DNA of 42,516 bases from Conidiobolus incongruus B7586 (GCA_000697335.1 JNEM01010310.1:1-42516); one strand, 5' to 3'. Positions 24,745 through 36,880 are shown, counted from the first letter of the stretch. Numbers and translations are program-made. The notes: generated by a model from the letters alone, not told the origin.

Positions 24745-25886
24745 TCCAATTGTGAATATATTTGAATATTATAATAAAGCTTCTTTCTTCAATATCTTTA
24801 ATTATAATTTACAATTCAACCTTAATTTTTTTTGATTCAAAATTAACATAAAATAAATTTACTTATATTCAATTAATTTTAATTATTTTGATTTGTACAT
24901 AAAATTTATAACCAATATTAATTTTTATATTGATAATTTATGAACAAATAAATAAAATAGTAATTGAGAATTATAATCATTCTAAAGAATTTTTTTTAAT
25001 AATATTGATAATATAATTAAAATTTATATTCAATAAACATTAATATGAATATTTTTAATAAGAATAAAAAATAATTGAATGGAATGTATAATAATGGTAT
25101 AATAGTACCAAACAAGAAATTTAATTAAAAAATAATATTGCATAATATTAATTATTTTTTCATTTTATATTATAATAATGAACAGTTCTTAAATTATCAA
25201 TTATTTATGTCATTTGAAAAATGATTCATTTTTAATAAGATTTATATTATTTAATCTCTAAATAAATAGAAATATATTAAATTTTTAAATTATATTCAAA
25301 ATTAGGAAGTATATTTATTCTGTATCAATTTAATATTTTTATTAATTTTCAAAAATTTTAATCTATAAAATTTATTTTTATTATTTATATATTTTATAAT
25401 ATAGCAATGTAGTCATGATCATCAATTATTATATCATAATTTTATTGCTAAAACTAATTTTTACTAATTTATTAACTTTTGATATTTTTTTTCTTTTACT
25501 TGGAGAGTGAATAAATTTATAATTATAGGCTAGTTCCATTTTTCAGGTAAAGAATATATTATTCCATTTTAGCGTTAACAAGGGTCAAATTAGATTAATG
25601 ATTTTCTTGTGGAGATCTAATAATTCAAAACTGTGTAAATAGTAAACAGTTTATTGATTCAGTTTAACCTAAATAATAGATCTAATTTTGGATTTAGACT
25701 GAGAATAACTATTTAAAGTCATCAATTACTCAATTGTATTTTAGAAAATTTCAAATTTCAACCAATTATGGTGATATTCAATTCCCATAATGTCAAATTC
25801 AACTTATTTTAGTATATGAAGATGTAATAACAATTAAGTATTAAAAACTCATTAAACTCCATAAAACTATTAATTAAACAAAAAAT
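24745..25886. other. Intergenic region, no gene seen
   Basis: AT-rich spacer between the transporter and mitochondrial RRF; no gene, repeat or RNA recognised. Confidence 0.6.
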
Positions 25887-26834
25887 ATGAGATCATTATT
25901 AAAATCCCTCCAACCATTGATTACACAGCAATCTAAAAACTTATATGGGCAGCCTAATCTCAGACAGAGAGGCTTTCAACCCATTTTAAATTGGAGCCTG
26001 AGTCAGGGTTACGCCAGCAAAAAGAAGAACAAGAAGCAGGAAATTGATGAAGATATTAAGAAGACGGAATTTGAATGGAATCCAGATACTTACTTTCAAA
26101 AAATCGATAGGATTAAGCAGAAGTTCCAGACTGAGCTGAATAGTTTGAGAGTTGGAAAAGCTAATGCCAGTAAGTTGAATTTTTATATTTATGAAAATGT
26201 TTGTTAAAATGAATTCAGATTTGTTGGATACTGTCCAAGTAGATTGTGGTGAAGAATTCGGTGGTGTATTACCTCTCAATCAGGTGGGACAAGTTGCTGT
26301 CAAAGATCCTCAAACCTTGATGGTATCGGTTTTCGATCCCAAAGTAATTATATATAATATATATATCCAACCATTGAAAACTAATTAATTATAATAGTTA
26401 GTAACAGCTGTCGAGCGCGCTATTCAAACCGCCGACCTTAACCTCAATCCCATGATTGAAAAGGGTAAGGTCAGAGTACCAGTCCCTAAGTAATTATCAT
26501 TATTAAATCCATTATTCAATTCCTAACAGTTGATTAGATTGACGAAAGAAACCCGCCAAGAGACAATCAAAATTGGCCAAAAATTCTTAGAGTTGAGTAA
26601 AACTAACATCCGTAATTTACGCCAACAAGGTATGAAAGAATTGAACAACGGAAAGAAGAACGGTTTGGATAAAGATACCTTTAAGAAATTGGAAACTGAA
26701 GTAATATAAATTGACTTTTTAAATGATTAATTTATTAATGATCAATAATTTAGTTTGATCAAAATATCAAAAACCGTGTAAAAATCCTCGAGGATTTATT
26801 CCAAGCCAAATCTAAGGAGATCCAAGCCAACTGA
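25887..26834 (+). CDS. RRF1: Mitochondrial ribosome recycling factor
   Basis: Predicted 247 residues in five exons: 25887-26169, 26219-26343, 26398-26489, 26538-26700, 26754-26834; introns 48-54 nt, all GT-AG, phases consistent. RRF with EF-G splits post-termination ribosomes. The first 45 residues are basic and Ser/Gln-rich with no acidic residue (MRSLLKSLQ...RQRG...), a typical mitochondrial presequence. The RRF body starts near residue 70 and contains LRVGKANANLLDTVQVD, PLNQVGQVAVKDPQTL, VERAIQTADLNLNP, and the signature VRVPVPKLTKETRQE, then the long C-terminal helix LEDLFQAKSKEI. For intron 3 the acceptor is the second AG (GATTAG); the earlier AACAG would hit a stop. Its presence implies mitochondrial protein synthesis. 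Confidence 0.93.
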
Positions 26835-26849
26835 ATTAGAAATGGTATT

Positions 26850-29650
26850 TTAATCTTTTAATTACGATCATAACATTTTGTAAATCTACAGGAGGGACTA
26901 TGTCTTCATTATCATGAGCACTATGACCAAATTTTGATTCTCAACAAGTTAAAAAATTCGAATAAAGTAGGAATATAGTTAAAAATTTTTGAAGATGAGT
27001 TCGATTAGATTGAAATTCGAGATCTTTTTGAGGGTTAAGGTTTTGAATTTGTTTAGACTCCCAAGTGGATTTTAGAGTTATTGAGTTTGATCAATTGATC
27101 TATATTTTATATTAATATCACTATATTTATAAAATAGCTCAAATATTACCAGGTGATGTTTGATCAATCGAAATCTTCTTCTCATAATAGGGCTCTATCA
27201 ACTGGATCAAATTGCCAAAATTATAATTAAACTCTTCATTGGTAAAGTAATATATATTTCCATTTAACAAATTTTAAATATATTTAAATTCAGTTTGAAA
27301 TTGATATTTAAGTATTCCTAAACCTCATTAAATCACATAATCATTGAATCACAGTTGCAATTCCCTGATAATTAATTAATATCAAAATAAACTTATTGAT
27401 TAAAAATATATATTGATTTTTAATCATTTTAATTTGAGATTTTAAAAAGTCTAAAAATTTAAAGAATTCTAATTTTAATCGGTATAAACTTTAAATTGAT
27501 TAAAACACCATGTTGATTGATAATAGATTGGGGATTTACCTGTTGGTTAACATTTGATCTTCCTGACGCTGGTTCAATATAAGTGGGGATACTGAAAATT
27601 CCATATATTTTCGAGTTGTCTAAACAATTAATTAATAAGTTTATAATTGATATAAAAACTAAAATTTAGAAAATGAGGATGTAATTCCACATCAAGGGAT
27701 CTTATATTATTAGATACTTTATTTAAACTGTGGATATGAGCATTAATACTACTTTGAATTGATATCCAAAATAAAATCTTCAAATCATTAAAGCTCATTC
27801 AATTCAATTTTGAATTCTTTGAGTTGGAGTTGGAATTCATTGTTTAGTTGGATACAGATGAGTTGTCCGATAATATCATGATTGCTGTCCAGAAGAGATT
27901 TGCTAAAGTCCAAAAAAGTGTCAGTATTTCAATTATTTGTTAATTGGAAATAATTAAATTACTAAGCCAATTTTAACCACTGATTCAAAAACATTTTTAA
28001 AAATGACATCTGCCATCAAATCATTTTCAACTTGGTCTTTGTTCATAGCTTGCGCAAATAACTTTGTCAGAAAGATAGATTCTGTGATCAAATAATGGAC
28101 CAAAGAGGTGTGAAAGGGTTTGAATAGTGCTTCAAATGGATATTTCTAACTGACTAAGTTAGTCAATTGAACTATAGTTATAAATGATTACTTACAATTC
28201 CTAATTCCTTGGCGGAGTGAATTACAATTGGGGAATAGCCATAAGAATAGAAAATTTTAACTCTGTCCCCCATTACGTAATAGTTGATCTTCTCTTTAGT
28301 GAATTGCTTTGATTGATTGAATAAGGGTATATCGATCATAACTAAACACATAATTAGATTTTAAATTTCCATCAATAATAATATCATTTGGTTACAATTT
28401 TTATTCGTTTCGATACTGCCAATTAATTCCGATTTATCTTGAACTAGTAACTGAAAACCAATCAACAACTTATCGAATAAAATTAATATGAATATATTTA
28501 CCTCTAGTTTTAGTAATTCTCTCGCATACGTATCAAAATGTGCAGAATAATAACAACTCACATTATTGATATAGTGTTGGGCGCATTCTGTTACGACACC
28601 CACATGTCATTCAATAGTAAATTGACTTGAATTTAATCTAGGCAACAGTTTATTGGATTGTGATTTCATTAAACTGTAGTGCCCTAAGAAATGATTGTGA
28701 ATGGTGTCTGCTGTTTTCAAATATAAACGTTTGCACTCTTTAGGGTTCAATTTAGGGATTTCATTGACTTTTTACTTTTGAGAATTTTTTCGCAGTTGGT
28801 CATTACTTTGTCCAGGCGGATTAGCTGATCGATGAATTGTGTGTCCAGGTTGTTAGAGTATAGTGTACTAGAAAATTGATTAAGTTTTGGAATAAACAGT
28901 ATTCATAATTATTATTACTCAATCATCAATTCATCAATTAAAATTTGATCCAATACATTAGTTACATAATCTAATAATATCTAAAATTCAATTAAGAATA
29001 CACTAAATATTTCTATAAAATACATCTCGATATTCCAACTTCAATTGAATTTTTTTAGAATTAGATTGTGAATTTTTAATATCTTTTTTGATTTTAATTA
29101 ATTGGTGGTTAAATTGAATTAAAATGGTTTCCATATTAATTAGTACAGAATTACAAAACTTGAAATAGTATTAGTTTATATTGTAAAATTTAAGTTCGTT
29201 TGATCTTGTATTTGTCTATTTAAATCTATAATGGATGGCGTATATTCTAAAACTATTGAAATTATTAACATATTATTGCTCACAAAATTAATTCTATTGC
29301 ATTACTGAACTAAATTATTTTCACTCTTATGTATACTCTTTTCAACCTCTTTGGTGTATGATACCAAGTCAATATTCCAAGTTTCATTAGCTAAATTAAT
29401 TGAGATATAGTTGCGAATATTCACTTTATTCAAATTTTTCAATGCTAATATTCTTTTCAAACTATAATAATTTATCTAAAATCCATTTCACTAATACTAA
29501 GTTATAAATACGTGTAAATTAGTTACCATCCACTTCCTCAAAATTCCAATCGAGGTTGGGATTATGAATACCTTCAATCCCCAAACAATTTGCTGCGAGA
29601 CTGTGCGTGGTAGGATCTGGTAACAACGACTTTAGATTAATTAATATTTG
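26850..29650 (-). pseudogene. VPS52: VPS52-like gene (GARP/EARP tethering subunit), apparently broken
   Basis: Minus-strand pieces follow VPS52 in order: WNIDLVSYTKEVEKS (near 29350), LNRQIQDQTNL and NMETILIQFNHQLIKIKK (29135-29230), LLDYVTNVLDQILIDELM (28920-28980), DTQFIDQLIRLDKVMTNCEK (28780-28865), CAQHYINNVSCYYSAHFDTY (28510-28590), LVQDKSELIGSIETN (28400-28445), MGDRVKIFYSYG (28240-28280), KYPFEALFKPF (28112-28147), SNHDIIGQLICIQL (27850-27890), DVELHPHF (27680-27705), KYMEFSVSPLILNQ (27560-27605). Several short GT-AG introns still fit, for example 51 nt after ELLKLE. But a TGA interrupts at 28607-28609, the frame slips after KPF near 28112 and again near 27800, and the 5' part also changes frame. 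Beyond about 27545 the C-terminal part is not recognisable. Every neighbouring gene joins cleanly, so general sequencing error is unlikely. VPS52 acts in endosome-to-Golgi tethering. Confidence 0.75.
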
Positions 29651-30557
29651 GATATTTTATGATTTTTACTCTTCAATTGCTTTGGAAAATCCTTCAATAT
29701 CCATTATTATCTTTTATTCATTATTATACATTTTTAAGACTGTCCAATTTATGTTATTTTTATTGAATCAACTATTATTATGGATACGAATTATTTGGAT
29801 CAAATAACATTGGATTGTGAGTTTGCAGTCAGAGAATATGAAAATAATGAATAATTTAAATGATATTGAATCAAATACTTTAACTATCTTATCAGTTATG
29901 TTAATAAGATTTTAAAAAATTAACATTTATTTCTAAAGACCGAATATTAAATCAGATTATTTCATTGGTAAAAATTTATATTTTATTATCAGATATTGAT
30001 AGAACTTTGTAAAATTTAGACTGATGTTCATTATAGTATTTTGTGCAAATATCTATGACTAAATATTTTGTTTGATATTTTGTTCAGTTATTTAAAAATG
30101 CTAGCAATTGCTCCATTCATATGTCAAAAATTAAAATGACATTGAAGGATTGTAAATATAGAATATAAATGAATTAATTTTATACTATATTTGCCAAATT
30201 ATACCATATCATTATAATCTTATATTAATTATTTCATCCATTTTTAAAGTTGATTCAATTTGTACATCATTTCTTAGTATTAGTTGAATATCCAATTTGA
30301 GACAGGTTGAATATTTACAATTGATTATTCTCTCCATTTATTACTCGTGTATTTAATTATGATCATCCTGAAATCAAATTCAAATGAATATTCAGAATGA
30401 GCAATTTCAGTATAAATAATAAAGTACTGTGATATTATATATATTATTGATAAAATTATATATATAACTTTTTTAGATTCTTATCAAATATTGCAGTATA
30501 TATTTAATATTCAATTATTTAACCAAATATATAATAATTTAAATACTATATACATTA
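29651..30557. other. Intergenic region upstream of transporter copy 2
   Basis: AT-rich. The sequence TTTCAGTATAAATAATAAAG near 30405 contains a TATA-like element, but its distance from the start at 30558 is long unless there is a leader. A small ORF at 29607-29807 has no relatives I recognise. Confidence 0.5.
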
Positions 30558-31613
30558 ATGCCTATTGAAGAAACCCCTCTACTTAACCAAGATGCTAAGC
30601 CGAATATATCTGTGTCATTTGGGTCGTCATCCTCAACAATGATAATAGATTTGGTGAATGGTCCAGATAAAAATAAGGATTATGAGGTGATGGAAATTCA
30701 CGGTACTACAGAACCATCTCCCCAAACTATCTACAAAGGTATTCAGGATATGCTATTGGCATCCTTCGCTTTTGCAATTATTCATTTGGTAATGAAATTT
30801 TTGACTGAAGATGGATTTCCTGTCTCCCAAATACTTGCCCTCAGATCCATAGCCATGCTATTTACTTGTGGTATATATGCTAATTGTTTCAGCATTCCAT
30901 ATGGATGTTTGGGTCCTAAGAAAGATAGATTTTGGTTACACATTAGAGGATCCGTGGGTGCTTTGGGAGCGGTTCTTTTTTTCCTGTCCATGACACACCT
31001 CGATTTGGGGGATGCCGTCACAATCTCATTTATAGCACCTGTAATCATGCCGATTTTGGCCTGGCTCTGGCTTGGTGAAGGATACTCTACAATGGAAGCA
31101 TGTGCAACCTTACTAGCAATTACTGGAGTCGCATTTATTTCCAGACCTGCTATCATATTTGGCACCAATGGATTTAGTGAAGCATCTAGTGGATTGGGGA
31201 TCACTTTGGCAATTATTGCTGCAGTCACAGCAGCTATTGGAAATCTTTCAATTAGAAAATTGTCATCGAGCACCCAATGTACCCAAATTGTTCTCTATAT
31301 GCATATTTGGACTATTCCTGGCTGCGTTGTGATGATATTTGCCGAAGGTATGCCAATAGCTTTGGATTTCAATCTTAGGACGAATAGTCTATTCGTATTA
31401 CTTATTATATTATCGCTAGCTGGGCAGTTTTTGATGTCTAGAAGTATTTTAATGACCCCAACCAGATATGTAACGCCAATTGTCTTTACACAGGTCATCT
31501 TCGCTTATATCAATCAGTTCCTATTTTTTGGAACTCAACCTACTTCTAGTAGTTGTTTAGGCGTTTTGTTAGTTGGAATAAGTTTGATATTGCTTCACTT
31601 TAAAATTAAATAA
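30558..31613 (+). CDS. EamA/SLC35G-type multi-pass transporter, copy 2
   Basis: Intronless, 351 residues, clearly a paralogue of the protein at 23698-24744 (about half identical by eye, same length and helix order). The N-terminus again begins with EETPLL followed by a Ser-rich GSSSST stretch. Shared core: FAIIHLVMKFL, EDGFPVSQ, LGPKKDRFW, IRGSVGALGAVLFFLS, HLDLGDAVTISFIAPVIMPI, GVAFISRP, NLSIRKLS, TRYVTPIVFTQVIFAYINQF, PTSSS, ending LLHFKIK. About ten membrane segments. Substrate unknown. Likely a vacuolar, endosomal or plasma-membrane carrier; the di-leucine motif favours an endosomal or vacuolar route, by inference. Same orientation as copy 1 and as the dead third copy. Confidence 0.88.
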   Translation: MPIEETPLLNQDAKPNISVSFGSSSSTMIIDLVNGPDKNKDYEVMEIHGTTEPSPQTIYKGIQDMLLASFAFAIIHLVMKFLTEDGFPVSQILALRSIAMLFTCGIYANCFSIPYGCLGPKKDRFWLHIRGSVGALGAVLFFLSMTHLDLGDAVTISFIAPVIMPILAWLWLGEGYSTMEACATLLAITGVAFISRPAIIFGTNGFSEASSGLGITLAIIAAVTAAIGNLSIRKLSSSTQCTQIVLYMHIWTIPGCVVMIFAEGMPIALDFNLRTNSLFVLLIILSLAGQFLMSRSILMTPTRYVTPIVFTQVIFAYINQFLFFGTQPTSSSCLGVLLVGISLILLHFKIK

Positions 31614-32789
31614 ATTTCCATTTATTTAGATTAGTCATTTTATTCATTGAATATCAATGTTATACTTTTATATTCCTTAATATCTATCTCAAAATATTTT
31701 TGACATTGATTATTTTCAATTCGAAATATTTCATCCATCTCTTATACTCTCTTTTATCTGTTTACTTTCTGCATTAATAACGTTTACTATATTTTTCTTG
31801 TAAAACAATATTTCAATTCTGTATTCAACTTAATGTACTTTTAAATTAGTATCCACAATTTAGGTTAAGATATAACCATATTGATGACTTGAAAATAGCC
31901 AAGATTTTAAGTTGTGAATATAAATTCATTATTAAATGAAGACAAGACGAATTGAATGATGATATCAATCCTAATATTATCAATTGTGCTAATATATAAT
32001 TATAAAAATTAATTAAACAACTATGGATTATTAAATTAAATATTATCATATTCTCTTTAGGATAAGATATGTAATCCTCTGCAAAATATATTTTTCAAAT
32101 AATTAGTCTTTCAGAAATTTCGTCTATGGCTAACACCGAACTAAATTAATTATTATTGAATTTACCTTTTATTCTTATATATAGGGTATTTATTCTATTA
32201 TTACATAGTTCGTTTAATATTCATATTTCAAGTATATTTATTTTATTAAATTTTATTGAAAAATAACTTTCAATAACCAATATATATCTTAATATATAAA
32301 AAAATTTAAATTACATTTAATATTTGTAAAAATCAAATAAAAAAGATATACCCTATTGAAATATCAAAAATATAGAACTTCTGAATGTAAACTCGTCACA
32401 CTCATTAGGTCTAAAGTTGATTCTATGTTTACTATTTACTTGAACCAAACGTTCAATTTAGGGAAAATGAGTAATTATCATTACTGCCTCCATTTCTAGC
32501 TCATAAACTTTGTTATGGATCATTACTTAGTACTGATTGAAAATTAATTTTTGTAAGGTTAATTTCAGTATATAAATCATATAATGATAAAATTTTATTT
32601 ATTATTCACAAAGTTTTATAAAAGAATTGTTAAAGATAGTTGTTCAAATTATAATTTAGATTTAATATTAAAAAATATAAAAAATATAATTCAAATATTT
32701 TATATTTTGATACTTACAATAGATATTCTACTATGTTAGCTAGGATGATATATCTAAAATATCCATGAGGATGAAGCCTTCATCTTCTA
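31614..32789. other. Intergenic region, no gene seen
   Basis: AT-rich. 32380-32560 and 32700-32790 are less extreme in composition than the mariner relic that follows and may be the original flank into which it inserted. The 31846-32049 (-) ORF is AT-driven and hydrophobic by composition only. Confidence 0.5.
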
Positions 32790-34074
32790 TTACTCTGCAT
32801 TTTTAATAATGAGAATTTTTTGCAATTAAAAATAAATAAATATTTTAATATATGATATATAAAAATAAGTATATAATATAAATTTAATAGTTTCTTTTAT
32901 TATTAATAACTTTTTGTTATATTTTTAGCAAAGATTTAACATCTAAAAAATAGTTTTTTTATTAAAGACTAAAATTTGATATTTCACAAACTAATTAAAT
33001 TTTCCTGTAGAAATTTTCTTTCTTGTAAGCTAGTTTTTTAATTGCTTAAAGCAATTATAATCACATAAGTTATAATCTAAAGAGTATATTAAATGTTGTA
33101 GTTTTTTCTAGTTATTTTTAATTAGAAAGTTTATTATAACTTTAGATTTATATATTTTACAATTGTCATACAAAATAATAAGTTTTTATAAATTATATTA
33201 AGAACACTAAATAAAAATACTTTTATTTAAAAAAACAATATAAAGTTTACAATTAAGTGATTTTCCTTTAAAAATTAAATAAAAGTAGTATATGTCATTA
33301 TAATTTATTATAATAACTAACATTCACTTATTAATAAAATATTTATTTAAAAATATTTATGAAGGGGGTTAATATAACTTAATTTAACATTTTAATTTGT
33401 GTTTTAATAAAAGATTATATATAGTGATTTAAGATTCACTAATTGTAATTATTCATTATAAAAGTTTAAGCTTCTAATAATATTTTAGTAAGTTTTATTT
33501 AATAATAACTACTCTAACTTTTTTTAAGCTTTAATTCAATTATAAGGTATTTATTTTATATTTTTATTTATTAATTTAAGTTTAAACTTTAATATATATA
33601 TAATATTTGTAAAATTAATATTAAACTATTTAGATAATTTTTTAATTAAAATAAAAAAGTACTTTTTAATATATTTTTTACTTTATTAATAATTAAAAAA
33701 ATAATAATTAAAGTTAATTTTTTAAATTTTAGTAAGTTTTAAATAATTTTATTTTTAGTTTTAAAGTAATTTACTTAATAATAAATTGTTGATTTAAATA
33801 ATATTTTATTATTAAAAGTTGTTTGTAAATTTTAAATAATTTTAAAGGGCTTATAGTTAAGTTTTACTAATATTAAAATAAAAAACTTTTGATGATTACT
33901 ATTTAGTTTAAATATAATTAAATTAAACAACCAATTTTAAAAAGTTAATTTTTTATTCAAAAAAATTAATATATATATATTTTAAAAATATATAATCTCC
34001 TATTAACTTTATATATATTTATTTATTTCAAACTAATAATATATTTGAAAAATCAGAAATTAAAAAATTTTCCA
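32790..34074 (-). mobile_element. Degenerate mariner-type DNA transposon, copy 2
   Basis: Same family as copy 1 (1-1672), in the opposite orientation. On the minus strand near 33210-33030 it reads LYDNCKIYKSK and YSLDYNLCDYNCFKQLKN, so the third catalytic Asp, lost in copy 1, survives here. The 5' terminal repeat is present at about 33820-34074. The 3' end is missing: similarity to copy 1 stops near 32790, within the region downstream of the transposase. Many stops. The high-coordinate end lies only a few bases from the first recognisable residues of the dead transporter copy. Confidence 0.8.
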
Positions 34075-34089
34075 TTACTCCAAATACAA

Positions 34090-35060
34090 GGTAATAGCAT
34101 AACTTTATTAATAATACAGAGCCTCAATAAAAATAAAGATCATAATTGATAGAAATTTACTGGTTTACACAGCCATCCTCTCAAATCATTTACCAAGGAA
34201 TTTAGAACATGTTCTTAGCATCATATACAATTTCAATAATTAAATTTTTAATGAAACTTTTGACTGAAGCTGGGTTTCTCGTCTCCCAAACACTTGCCAT
34301 TATGTCGATATTAATACTATTTGTATGTGGCATCTAAGTCAACTATTTTAACATCCTTCACGGTAGATTTGATCTGAAGATATATCAATTTCGGTTATAT
34401 ATTAGATGGGCTCTCAATGCTTGGGAGCTTACCTTTTCATATTTTCCATGTTAAACTACGAATTGGGAGATGTCGTCACCATCTCATTTATTATACCTGT
34501 GATCATGCGAATTATAGCCTGACTGTAGCTTGGTGAAGGATATTCTGCAAAGAAAGCACGTGCGACGTTACTAGCAATCACAGGTGTCACATTGATTTCG
34601 AGATCTGCTATTATATTTAGCAGCAATGAATCCATCGAAACATCTAGAGGATTGAAATTACTTTAACAATAGCTTCAACACTCGCAGCTGAAATTACCAA
34701 TCTCTCAATTTGAAAATTGGCATCCAGTATCAATGTTATCAAATTCGTTTATATACACGTTTGGACTATTCTCAATTGTAAGTTATGATCATTGCTAAAG
34801 GATATTCTATTTATTTGAATTCAACCTCAAAAACAAAATCTTATTTTCAGTCATTCTAACGAAGTTATCAATATAGCTTTTAATGCCTCGAAGTATATTG
34901 AAGTTAACTACCAGATTTGTTACATCTATTATATTTACTAAAGTAATCTTCTCTTATATTGATCAATTTTTGTTTTTTGATATTCAACCCACCTCCAGTA
35001 GTTGATTAGGAATCACATCAGTTTCTACTAATTTTATAGTTCTTTAATTTAACATTAAAT
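34090..35060 (+). pseudogene. Dead third copy of the EamA/SLC35G-type transporter
   Basis: Aligns along its whole length to the transporter at 30558-31613 and is closer to it than to the one at 23698. Landmarks: TKLLTEAG-like helix 1 end (near 34255), LGDVVTISFIIPVIM (near 34460-34510), LGEGYS (near 34530), ITGVT (near 34575), VHVWTI-like (near 34755), TRFVTSIIFTKVIFSYIDQF (near 34910-34970), and the C-terminal PTSSS block (near 34990). Several in-frame stops and small length changes (for example a TAA at the end of helix 2 near 34335 and TGA/TAG in the GCTTGGTGAAGG region) show it is not translated as one protein. The first 30-40 residues are missing or unrecognisable, where mariner copy 2 abuts. 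Confidence 0.88.
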
Positions 35061-35704
35061 AGATATTATATTCTTTTTATTGATCATATTTTAGATAGGG
35101 TTTGATTGATTTGTTTTATATTTAATATTAGTTACCAATTATCATTTTAAAGGATTAATAACAAATAGATCGACATATCCTTTCAAAAAAAACCTTTGTA
35201 CATTGTTATAGCATTAATATTAATCAAAACTGCTATATTGTAATTAATTTATAACAATATTGGTTTATCCTATTATTTTCAAATGTTTTTAAAGTTGAAT
35301 ATCAAAAGTAAGATGTTAATTTGAAATGTAAGTGTTCAAAATCAACCTTTATAACTTATTATAAGTTCAAGCATTGGTTTCAACCATTAGATCCATAATA
35401 ATTATGATGATAAATTAGTAAAACTATTTGAATTTTTTTAAAATAACAAGATACTATTATAAAGCAGTTTAAAATAATATAATTGAATTTTTAAGTATTT
35501 AAATTATTAAAAATTAAAATATTTAAAGGTAAATATTATATTATAAATTATATCATAATTTATCACTTTAAAAAAATATTTATTAAATTTTTTTCAAATA
35601 GATTATTATATATCCTTTTTCAGTATTTAAATTATTAATATTCAAATTTAATATTTTTATATAATTATTAAAAATATGGATAATTTTTAAATATAAATTT
35701 AAAA
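35061..35704. other. Spacer between dead transporter and mariner copy 3
   Basis: AT-rich, no gene. AT content rises towards the right as the transposon relic begins; the exact boundary is uncertain by some tens of bases. Confidence 0.5.
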
Positions 35705-36880
35705 ATAAAAAATGATGAATTTTTTAGTTTTAATATTTAAAATAAATTGTTTTAAAAATTTAAATATATATAAAATATAGGAAAATTACTATTTTTAAAA
35801 TATATAAATTTTATATAATAATATGTCTATTAAAATATATTTAATTCAATATTTAAAGTTGATTATAATTATATTTAAATTAAATAGTGATTATTAAAAG
35901 TCTTTTATTTTAATATTATTAAAACTCAATCATAACCTTTTTATAAGCATTTATAATTTATAAACAAATATTAAATATAATATTTTATCCAAATTCATAA
36001 TTTATCACCAGATTTATCATTATCAAAGCTAAAATGGATATTATTGAAAATTTATTTAAATTTTAAAGATTATATTTAATTATTATATTTTTATTCATTA
36101 AAAGAATAAAGAAATATATTTCAAAACACCTTTTTATTTTAGCAAAAGAATTATTTAGTGAAATAACTACTAATGATATAAATATTTTATTAATATTAAA
36201 ATTATAACCTATATAAATTAATTAAAATATAAAATAAAATTAAAATAACTATAGCTAAATAAAAATTAAAATAATACTAAAAACAAAGGTTTTTTATAAT
36301 AAATTATTAAACTTGATGAATTTTGAATCTCTTTATATAATCCTTGGCTTAAAAATAAAAAAAGTTTAATTAAGCTAAAATTATCCTTTTTATAAATTTA
36401 AATAAATATTTATTTCATTGATAAATATATATTAAATATTAAAATAAAATATAATAATAAATTTTAAACTATTATTTTAATAAAATAATTATTTAGATGA
36501 TATTTTTATTATAAAACAAAAATATCTATTATTTTAAATAATTATTATAAAATACAAATTTAAACTTATAAAGTATTTTTTATATAAAAATAACTAAAAA
36601 AAATATCATATCTAATATATTCACTAGATTATAGCCTATATAATTCTAATTATTTTAGGTAATTAAAAATTATGCTTATACTCAAAATCTTATAAATAAA
36701 TTAAATAAAAATTATGAAATATCAAATTTTAGTGTTTAATAAAAAACTGCTTTTTATATCTTAAAAGGTTATTAAAAGTATACCAAAAAGTTATTAATAA
36801 TATAAAAGAGTATTAATTTTATATTATATAATAGATTTTATAAATAATATATTAATATTTTTATTTGTTTTTAATTTAAA
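35705..36880 (+). mobile_element. Degenerate mariner-type DNA transposon, copy 3
   Basis: Third copy of the same family, in + orientation. The 5' terminal repeat is recognisable (about 35710-35980: ATTTAAATTAAATAGTGATT, then AAAACTCAATCATAACC). Internal landmarks shared with copy 1 are CAAAACACCTTTTTATTTTAG (36124 on), TGAATTTTGAATCTCTTTATATAATCCTTGG, and the transposase end (AGATTATAGCCTAT...TTTTAGGTAATTAAAAA near 36630-36670). Decay is deeper than in copies 1 and 2 and the catalytic motifs are barely readable. Similarity ends near 36880, so the 3' terminal repeat is missing, as in copy 2. Confidence 0.72.

Noticed and set aside
28607-28609. Possible selenocysteine reading of the TGA inside VPS52
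   Set aside because: VPS52 is not a selenoprotein and frame slips elsewhere in the gene show general decay.
29607-29807. 66-codon hydrophobic ORF (+)
   Set aside because: Composition-driven hydrophobic translation of AT-rich DNA, partly antisense to the 5' part of the VPS52 remnant; no relatives recognised.
30782-31498. 163- and 67-codon minus-strand ORFs
   Set aside because: Antisense to transporter copy 2, whose reading is supported by its paralogue.
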